DNA from: Bacillota bacterium
Lineage (GTDB): Bacteria; Bacillota; Clostridia; Lachnospirales; Lachnospiraceae
Assembly: GCA_023436225.1 (NCBI GenBank)
Contig: JAEZKA010000039.1
Coordinates: 1-18,960, forward strand
Direction: 5' to 3'
Length of the DNA stretch: 18,960 nt
Shown here: in pieces, positions 14,123 to 18,960 of the stretch
How the letters are laid out: every line of letters begins with the position of its first letter
Position numbering within the stretch: the stretch's first letter is position 1
Notes under the pieces: model-generated
The model's database searches: none
What the model saw: only the letters and a program-made list of their open reading frames with translations
What the model was told of the DNA's origin: nothing
Made by a program: the position numbers and the translations under genes

Positions 14123-14728
14123 ATGTGTGGAAGGTATAATTTTACAGTAGAACAAAATGATGAAATCATAGAGATACTAGAGAAGCTGAATGCAAAATTT
14201 CATAATACGGCAGTCAAGACAGGAGATATCTATCCGACGAACCAGGCTCCGATCCTGACTCTCCAACAGGAGGAGATATCACCCGCCATCAGCGCTTGGG
14301 GCTTTCCGAAATTTAATGAAAAGGGTGTCATTATCAATGCACGTTCAGAGAGTGCCTTCGAGAAGAGGACCTTTCGGGACAGCCTCCTTAACCGTCGCTG
14401 TATCATCCCTTCTACCGGCTTCTATGAATGGGACAGTGAGAAGCGTAAGTTCTTATTTCGAATGGAGGGAACGAAGGTGCTGTATATGGCTGGTTTGTAC
14501 ACCCGTTACGGTGAGGAGCTGCGATTCGTAATTCTAACCACTGAGGCAAATGCTTCAATGAAGGAAATTCATACCCGAATGCCCTTAGTGATCCCAAAGC
14601 AGGAGGTGTCAGCTTGGATTAAGGATGGTCAGGCAACCGGTGATTTTTTAAAAAGAGTGCCGCCTCAGCTCATACGGGAGGTCGTAAAGGAAGAGAAATT
14701 TGGATACCAATATAAAATGGATTTATAA
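14123..14728 (+). CDS. SOS response-associated peptidase (SRAP, YedK/HMCES-like)
   Basis: SRAP proteins bind abasic sites in single-stranded DNA and form a stable thiazolidine crosslink through the Cys exposed after removal of Met1, shielding the lesion during replication. The 201-residue product has the hallmark N-terminus MCGRYNFT with catalytic Cys2. It also has INARSES with Asn72 and Arg74, the CIIPSTGFYEW motif with Glu102, and EIHTRMP with His150, so the complete active site is present. GGGAGG lies seven bases before the ATG. It is divergent from DUF1846 and closed by a hairpin downstream. I did not find an obvious LexA box in the short upstream region. Confidence 0.95.
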   Translation: MCGRYNFTVEQNDEIIEILEKLNAKFHNTAVKTGDIYPTNQAPILTLQQEEISPAISAWGFPKFNEKGVIINARSESAFEKRTFRDSLLNRRCIIPSTGFYEWDSEKRKFLFRMEGTKVLYMAGLYTRYGEELRFVILTTEANASMKEIHTRMPLVIPKQEVSAWIKDGQATGDFLKRVPPQLIREVVKEEKFGYQYKMDL

Positions 14729-14765
14729 AGAGGGTCAAAAACATCGAGTGTTTTTTACCCTCTTT
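14727..14765 (+). terminator. Terminator hairpin after the SRAP gene
   Basis: AAAGAGGGT (14727-14735) pairs with ACCCTCTTT (14757-14765), and the stem continues with AAAAAC/GTTTTT after one mismatch. The hairpin overlaps the last bases of the stop codon. No long T-tract follows, so termination efficiency is uncertain. Confidence 0.65.
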
Positions 14766-14767
14766 GT

Positions 14768-14792
14768 TATAATAGAAGTAACTTCCGGAAGT
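14768..14792 (+). promoter_or_regulatory. Promoter -10 with adjacent perfect palindrome upstream of the AraC-type gene
   Basis: A perfect -10 TATAAT (14768-14773) lies eight bases before the 12 bp palindrome ACTTCCGGAAGT (14781-14792), which would sit at the start of transcription. The -35 region is poor, suggesting activator dependence or a weak promoter. The palindrome is an operator candidate. Confidence 0.5.
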
Positions 14793-14889
14793 AAATGGCA
14801 ATGGCAGGTTCCCTCCTCGCTTACAGTGCATAGCAAACGGCACTCTGAGAGAGGTCTATAACCTGGTTTAAGTAAAGAAAGGTGATAAT

Positions 14890-16443
14890 ATGGATTATAC
14901 ACGATTAATATGGTCTACAGCAACCTATATCGAGACAAGAGTCAAAGAATCGATTGATTATGACGATCTGGAGAAATCGGTGGGATTTTCCTATCGCCAT
15001 ATCAGGGAGACCTTCCGGGAATGTACTGGAATTACACTTTCCCGCTATATTCTTATTCGTAGGCTTGCAAACTCTGCCTTTGACATCGCACACACCGATA
15101 GAAGCCTTTCGGATATTGCAGCGGATTATATGTTTGAGAGCTATGATGTATTTACCAGAGCTTTCAAGCGCCATATGAATATTCTCCCTTCTCATCTGCG
15201 CAGGCTTCCCTGTAGTCTGAAGGTGGGAAGAAGACGAATTCTGGTCGGAATGTTTGGACCGATGCTACTTAAGCAGGAGGAGAATTATGCCACGAATCAA
15301 GCGCCGGTTGGATCATCCAACTGGCAGCAGAATTTATCGGAGGTGGATTATCCTATGAACAATAATGTAAAGACTAAGGATGGCTGTATCCTATACGGAG
15401 TACCTAAGGTAGCATATTCCTTTGAGGAATGTACTCCTTTCTGTGCAGCCATGAAGGCCTGCCTAAACTATATGGGGCAGCAGATGGATTATGCTTATGT
15501 TATGGCAATTACAGGTGCGGCCTTTCGGCTCCGCTGGAACGTGGAATACTGGGATGGCGGCAATGTAGATATTATGAACATCTATGAGGATCGTTATGAG
15601 GCTTTCCGCCGGGCATTTGCCGCGGCAGGTCGAAGCTATCGATTATTAACAAGACAGAGCTCAAATAAAGAGGACTTCATCCGCTTTATTAAGGAGGAGC
15701 TGGAGGAAGGAAGACCGGTTATTGCTTTTGGAATTATCGGTCCACCGGAGGCTTGCCTGATTACCGGCTACAGAGATAACGGAAATCAGCTGCTAGGTTG
15801 GAACTGCTTCCAGGACAATCAGGAATTTGCAAAGAATGTAACTCAAGATGAAAGTGGATATTTTGTAACCGATGGCTGGTGGGAGAATGAATACACTGTT
15901 GCATTGATAGCGGTAGGGGAGCGTCAGGAGGCACTGGCAAGTCATAAGGAGATTCTGGAGAATGCTCTGCAGCTTCTGACGAAGGAGAAGGTAGTCTTCT
16001 TGGGTCAGGACAATAGACTCGAGGCTGAATATGCAGGAGGTCAAAGAGCTTACGAATACTGGGCGAGAAAGATCGGAGATGATAAGGAATTCCCGAAGGG
16101 AGCTATTCTACCGATCCTATACGAGCGGTTAGTCTGTCAGAACGATGCAGTGCTCATGTTAGCAGAGGGGCGTTTTTATGCTGCTGCTTACCTAGAGCGG
16201 GTTGGAAGGGATATCGCTCAAGTTGAAAGCGAATGTAAGCTAGCGGCAGAGTATCTTCGTCGTGCGGCAGAGCTAGGACAAAAGATGGGTGAGGTAGTCG
16301 GAGGCTTAATTCAGGATGAAGAACGGGTACAACATTTTGCGAAGCCGGAGATAAGAAGGAAGCTAGTGCCCCTGATTAATAAAGCAGCGGGCTTTGAAGC
16401 GGAGGCTGTGAAGGTGATAAGGGAGATCATAGAGAAGCTATAA
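14890..16443 (+). CDS. AraC-type HTH regulator fused to a C39/BtrH-like domain
   Basis: This 517-residue protein has an AraC/XylS-type double helix-turn-helix at the N-terminus (about residues 5-105, with DDLEKSVGFSYRHIRETFRECTGITLSRYI and SDIAADYMFESYDVFTRAFKRHMNILPSHLR). After a linker of about 50 residues comes a second domain (about 160-345) resembling papain-like C39/BtrH-type domains: TPFCAAMKACLNYMG with candidate nucleophile Cys185, then RPVIAFGIIGPPEACLITGYRDNGNQLLGWNCFQDN. The usual His before the Gly-Tyr strand seems to be replaced (EACLITGY), so it may be a non-catalytic ligand or peptide sensor. The C-terminal 170 residues are helical. The ribosome binding site is AAAGGTG before the ATG at 14890. 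Domain family is inferred by eye. Confidence 0.8.
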   Translation: MDYTRLIWSTATYIETRVKESIDYDDLEKSVGFSYRHIRETFRECTGITLSRYILIRRLANSAFDIAHTDRSLSDIAADYMFESYDVFTRAFKRHMNILPSHLRRLPCSLKVGRRRILVGMFGPMLLKQEENYATNQAPVGSSNWQQNLSEVDYPMNNNVKTKDGCILYGVPKVAYSFEECTPFCAAMKACLNYMGQQMDYAYVMAITGAAFRLRWNVEYWDGGNVDIMNIYEDRYEAFRRAFAAAGRSYRLLTRQSSNKEDFIRFIKEELEEGRPVIAFGIIGPPEACLITGYRDNGNQLLGWNCFQDNQEFAKNVTQDESGYFVTDGWWENEYTVALIAVGERQEALASHKEILENALQLLTKEKVVFLGQDNRLEAEYAGGQRAYEYWARKIGDDKEFPKGAILPILYERLVCQNDAVLMLAEGRFYAAAYLERVGRDIAQVESECKLAAEYLRRAAELGQKMGEVVGGLIQDEERVQHFAKPEIRRKLVPLINKAAGFEAEAVKVIREIIEKL

Positions 16444-16514
16444 GGAAGCATATCTTTGTATCTGACAACGAAGCTAGCAAGCATTATATTTTGATGCTGA
16501 GAAAGGATATCTAG

Positions 16515-17012
16515 ATGAAGGAATATAAAGGATTGGTATTTGAACAATTACAGGAAGAGAGAATAGATGAATTAACAACCATCATGACCAGAGCTTTTGA
16601 TGAGGATTGCAGAATACACCTGGGTAAGGATAAGGGGGGACCGGAGGGGTATGACAACGGAGCATTCCTTCGTAAATGGGGACTGGATGCGAATTCAACT
16701 GCGTATCAGATATCGATGGAGGGAAAGCTAATGGCCGGATTAATTCTATGGATTAATCCGGAGTCCAGGGTGAACTACCTTGGTAACATCTTTGTGGACC
16801 CGGTGCTTCAGAACAGGGGCATCGGACAGCTTATCTGGGAGTTCGTAGAAAAGGAATATCCGAATACAAAGAAATGGTACACCGAGACAGCGGGCTTCTC
16901 CAGAAGAAATCATAATTTCTATGTTAATAAGCTGGGCTTTCATGTGATACGAATTGAGAATCCGAAGGATACCGTGGATAGCTCTTATAAAATGGAGAAG
17001 AACATAGTGTAG
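16515..17012 (+). CDS. GNAT family N-acetyltransferase
   Basis: This 165-residue protein is a stand-alone GNAT acetyltransferase, which transfers an acetyl group from acetyl-CoA to an amine. The acetyl-CoA-binding motif A is visible as NYLGNIFVDPVLQNRGIGQLIWEFVE (about 87-112), with the QNRGIG pyrophosphate loop at 99-104. Motif B is NHNFYVNKLGFHVI (about 132-145). The N-terminal region EERIDELTTIMTRAFDED is typical of the fold. AAAGGA lies seven bases before the ATG. It follows the AraC-type gene by 71 bases with no clear terminator between, so the regulator and enzyme may be co-transcribed. The substrate cannot be predicted. Confidence 0.9.
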   Translation: MKEYKGLVFEQLQEERIDELTTIMTRAFDEDCRIHLGKDKGGPEGYDNGAFLRKWGLDANSTAYQISMEGKLMAGLILWINPESRVNYLGNIFVDPVLQNRGIGQLIWEFVEKEYPNTKKWYTETAGFSRRNHNFYVNKLGFHVIRIENPKDTVDSSYKMEKNIV

Positions 17013-17031
17013 ATATAAATCCATTTTCATA

Positions 17032-17072
17032 TAAGGAACAATCTGGTGATATTGCTCTTCTTGTATTATAAT
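17032..17072 (+). promoter_or_regulatory. Weak hairpin and predicted promoter between GNAT and APH genes
   Basis: An imperfect hairpin (AAGGAACAAT around 17033-17042 with ATTGCTCTT around 17051-17059) ends in a T-rich run and may stop transcription from the GNAT gene. A perfect -10 TATAAT follows at 17067-17072, about 85 bases before the APH-type gene. The -35 position (TGGTGA) is poor. Confidence 0.4.
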
Positions 17073-17149
17073 GGGAATTGTTAAGTAAAGATATCAGTCA
17101 GGAAAGTCAAACAAGATACCATAGAAATCAATAAGATAAGGATAGAAAT

Positions 17150-18094
17150 ATGAGCCAGAACGATATTAGCATAAGCATAAACGATATTTATGAAGCGCTG
17201 ACCAGATGTAATATTAAAGTCAATGTGATAGAGCAATGCCGGCAGAATGACCGGATAGCAGTTTATCGTATTGATAATAGGTATATTTTAAGAATATCGG
17301 AGTCCATACCGGATGAGTTGAAGAAGCTGGAACGGGTACAATCGATTATACTTACCCCTAAGATCCATTCCAACGGGACATTAATCTCATCCGGTAAGGA
17401 ATACGATTACCTGATTGCGGATTATATGGAGGGTAGTGACTTATATCATGTTTTGAAGGAACTAACGGAGGAACAGAGTCACCTTCTAGGGAAGGATATC
17501 GCTCATTTCCTCATGAAGCTGCACTCTATAACCGATGCTTCGTATGATATCGGTCACTATATTCCAACCGTCCCGAGGTACAAGGGTTCCTGGAAGGAGG
17601 GCCATCTGGAGTATATTAAGACGCTGAGAGATAGTCTCTCCACTGCACATATCAGTGGGAAGATTATTACACAAGCCTTTGAATACATTGATAAAAACAT
17701 CGACTGTCTGGAATACCAGACGGGAGCAAAGCTTTTACACAATGATTTTCATCCCAAGAACATTATTGTTCATGAGGGTAAATTGGCAGGAGTAATCGAT
17801 TGGGAATGTTCACAGTATGGTGAGGATGATTTTGAATTGGCACATCTATTTCATTGGTGCATTTATCCACCGGAGCAGGGGCATCAATTTGATTTATTAC
17901 TGAAATCCATCATTAAAACCCTTGGAATTGCAGGAGAAGTCCCGCAGCTTGCAAAACGTCTGACAATCTATCAGCTGGAGCACGAGTTAAATCAATTGGT
18001 TTGGAACGGCAGGCAGCAGGAGGAAGAGCGGATGGTGAGAATAAAAGGGTGGCTGAATGGACAGTTGGAGGCTCGATTGAACATGTTCGTATAG
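17150..18094 (+). CDS. APH-type phosphotransferase (aminoglycoside/choline kinase-like fold)
   Basis: The 314-residue protein belongs to the APH/choline kinase-like superfamily, which phosphorylates small-molecule hydroxyls with ATP. The Brenner-type catalytic motif HNDFHPKNIIV (197-207) supplies Asp199 and Asn204, and VIDWE (215-219) supplies the metal-binding Asp217. The hinge region YLIADYMEGSDLYHVL (about 87-102) is also present. The N-lobe lysine is not clear (YILRIS near residue 45-50), as is common in the family. AAGG lies eight bases before the ATG. Such genes include antibiotic kinases, but most chromosomal clostridial members have unknown substrates, so no resistance should be inferred. 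The HAD gene follows within about 40 bases and is probably co-transcribed. Confidence 0.88.
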   Translation: MSQNDISISINDIYEALTRCNIKVNVIEQCRQNDRIAVYRIDNRYILRISESIPDELKKLERVQSIILTPKIHSNGTLISSGKEYDYLIADYMEGSDLYHVLKELTEEQSHLLGKDIAHFLMKLHSITDASYDIGHYIPTVPRYKGSWKEGHLEYIKTLRDSLSTAHISGKIITQAFEYIDKNIDCLEYQTGAKLLHNDFHPKNIIVHEGKLAGVIDWECSQYGEDDFELAHLFHWCIYPPEQGHQFDLLLKSIIKTLGIAGEVPQLAKRLTIYQLEHELNQLVWNGRQQEEERMVRIKGWLNGQLEARLNMFV

Positions 18095-18131
18095 AAGAAT
18101 GGAGAGGATTAAATTGCAGGAAGGAAAAGTA

Positions 18132-18806
18132 ATGACACGAGCAGTAATTTTTGACATGTTTGAAACTTTAATTACGCACTATCATAGTCCGCTCTATTTT
18201 GGACCACAGATGGCTGAGGATGCAGGAATTCCAGAAGATCAATTTCAGTCACTTTGGCATCCGACTGAAGAGGAACGCACTATAGGCAAGTTAACATTGG
18301 AGGAAGTATTGGCAACAATTCTTAGAGAGAATGGTTGTTACTCCGAAATTCTTTTAAAGGAAATTGTTGAGAAACGTATAGCGGCAAAGGAAGAGTGTTT
18401 TCGACATTTAAATACTGAAATTATTCCGATGCTTTCTATATTGAAAAAAAGAGGATTTTTGGTCGGATTAATCAGTAACTGTTTTTCTGAGGAAGCTGAT
18501 GTAATCCGCAGAAGTGAACTATTTCCATATTTTGATGCGATTTATCTTTCTTATGAACAGGGGATTCAAAAGCCAGAGAAGGAGATTTTCCTTAGATGTA
18601 TGAATGGCTTTTCTGTGAAGCCAGAGGAATGTATATATGTTGGAGACGGAGGCAGTAATGAGTTGGAAACTGCTCGAGAGCTTGGGATGAATGCAGTTCA
18701 AGCAGCCTGGTATCTTCAAGAAGGAACAACACAACCTTCAAGGCGAAAGCATGACTTCATCCAAGTAGAAAAACCACTTGATGTGCTGAATTTTGTGGAT
18801 ATGTAG
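18132..18806 (+). CDS. HAD superfamily hydrolase
   Basis: This 224-residue protein is a haloacid dehalogenase-type hydrolase, probably a small-molecule phosphatase. Motif I is VIFDMFETL with nucleophile Asp8; the usual second Asp (DxD) is Phe10, as in the dehalogenase/REG-2-like branch rather than classic phosphatases. Motif II is LISNC (Ser115), motif III has Lys147 (GIQKPEKEIF) and motif IV is YVGDGGSNELETA (Asp172). I chose the ATG at 18132 because GGAAGG lies seven bases upstream and homologues start at MTRAVIFD. An upstream ATG at 18099 has a poor ribosome binding site, and a TTG at 18114 is also possible. By eye the gene is more AT-rich than its neighbours, a weak hint of separate origin. 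Confidence 0.88.
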   Translation: MTRAVIFDMFETLITHYHSPLYFGPQMAEDAGIPEDQFQSLWHPTEEERTIGKLTLEEVLATILRENGCYSEILLKEIVEKRIAAKEECFRHLNTEIIPMLSILKKRGFLVGLISNCFSEEADVIRRSELFPYFDAIYLSYEQGIQKPEKEIFLRCMNGFSVKPEECIYVGDGGSNELETARELGMNAVQAAWYLQEGTTQPSRRKHDFIQVEKPLDVLNFVDM

Positions 18807-18841
18807 GTATTAGGATTGATATGTTTCGCTTTTTGAATAGA

Positions 18842-18935
18842 GAATTATACGAATTAATGCGCAAAAAAGCAGGTACCTTAAATCAAGATACCTGCTTGTG
18901 TTTTATCCATACCCGCGCATTAGTTCGTGTAATTC
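18842..18935. repeat. Long inverted repeat around a central terminator hairpin
   Basis: A 21-base arm at 18842-18862 (GAATTATACGAATTAATGCG plus C) is complementary to 18915-18935, with 19 of 21 exact pairs. Both differences become G-U wobbles in a plus-strand RNA. A further short complement (GTTTCG near 18824, CGAAAC near 18943) may extend it. The element lies just after the HAD gene and may continue past the window edge. Confidence 0.65.
18867..18897. terminator. Terminator hairpin downstream of the HAD gene
   Basis: AAGCAGGTA (18867-18875) pairs with TACCTGCTT (18889-18897), with an inner CTT/AAG extension. On the minus strand the hairpin is followed by TTTTTT, which makes it a strong terminator for a gene entering from the right. 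On the plus strand the following sequence (GTGTTTTATC) is less T-rich but could still end the HAD transcript. Confidence 0.75.
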
Positions 18936-18960
18936 CAGAGTACGAAACTGCGGTTACCAA

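Noticed and set aside
17150..18094. Annotation of the APH-type gene as an aminoglycoside resistance determinant.
   Set aside because: The kinase motifs define only the superfamily. Many chromosomal members act on sugars, choline or unknown metabolites, and nothing here indicates antibiotic specificity.
18912..18956. Minus-strand reading of the right inverted-repeat arm (ending ELHELMRGYG) mirroring ELYELMR on the left arm, suggesting a duplicated gene end.
   Set aside because: An in-frame stop lies only a few codons upstream (18954-18956), so it is not the end of an intact gene. The shared peptide follows automatically from the inverted repeat.
18821..18960. A frame open to the right edge starting at an ATG near 18821 (MFRFLNRELYELMRKKAG...).
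   Set aside because: It runs straight through the inverted repeat and the terminator hairpin, has only a weak AGGA upstream, and matches no family I know. It cannot be supported without more sequence.

Overview
The window looks like chromosomal DNA of a low-to-moderate GC, spore-forming Firmicute, most likely a clostridium of the Lachnospiraceae type. This is inferred from the gene set (spoVG, pth, mfd, a parvulin-type lipoprotein, DUF4003, DUF1846), frequent TTG starts, strong AGGAGG-type ribosome binding sites, and canonical sigma-A promoters (TTGACA/TATAAT, 16-17 bp spacers). No species can be named from the sequence alone. I saw no rRNA, tRNA, CRISPR array, phage gene or transposase.

Region 1 (1-9150) is a conserved housekeeping block. 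murC lies on the minus strand, and directly behind its stop codon, at the left edge, sits a cluster of DnaA boxes. A roughly 550 bp divergent intergenic region separates murC from spoVG. spoVG ends in a hairpin terminator, and the promoter of a DUF4003 gene follows within two bases of the T-tract. Then come pth, mfd (TTG start) and a PpiC/PrsA-like lipoprotein, all on the plus strand and probably partly co-transcribed. They cover translation recycling, transcription-coupled repair and extracytoplasmic protein folding.

Region 2 (9180-12100) holds a minus-strand CNNM/CorC-type membrane protein, and divergent from it a small regulatory operon: an XRE repressor, a DUF2178-like membrane protein (ATGA overlap) and a small two-TM protein. 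The region between the two units is rich in regulation. The corC gene has a perfect promoter followed by a leader of about 300 nt with a three-way-junction-like fold and an internal intrinsic terminator. The XRE promoter is covered by three direct repeats spaced exactly 23 bp apart.

Region 3 (12100-14730) has a nested palindromic, MITE-like element, a minus-strand DUF1846 gene whose leader carries a 16 bp long-range stem just before the ribosome binding site, and a divergent SRAP (YedK/HMCES-type) DNA-protein crosslink gene.

Region 4 (14770-18960) is more accessory: an AraC-type HTH fused to a papain/C39-like domain that appears to lack the catalytic histidine, a GNAT acetyltransferase, an APH-type phosphotransferase and a HAD hydrolase, ending in a long inverted repeat with a central terminator. 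The best candidates for undescribed biology are the corC leader RNA, the 23 bp-periodic XRE operator array, the AraC/C39-like fusion, the structured DUF1846 leader and the DnaA-box cluster behind murC.
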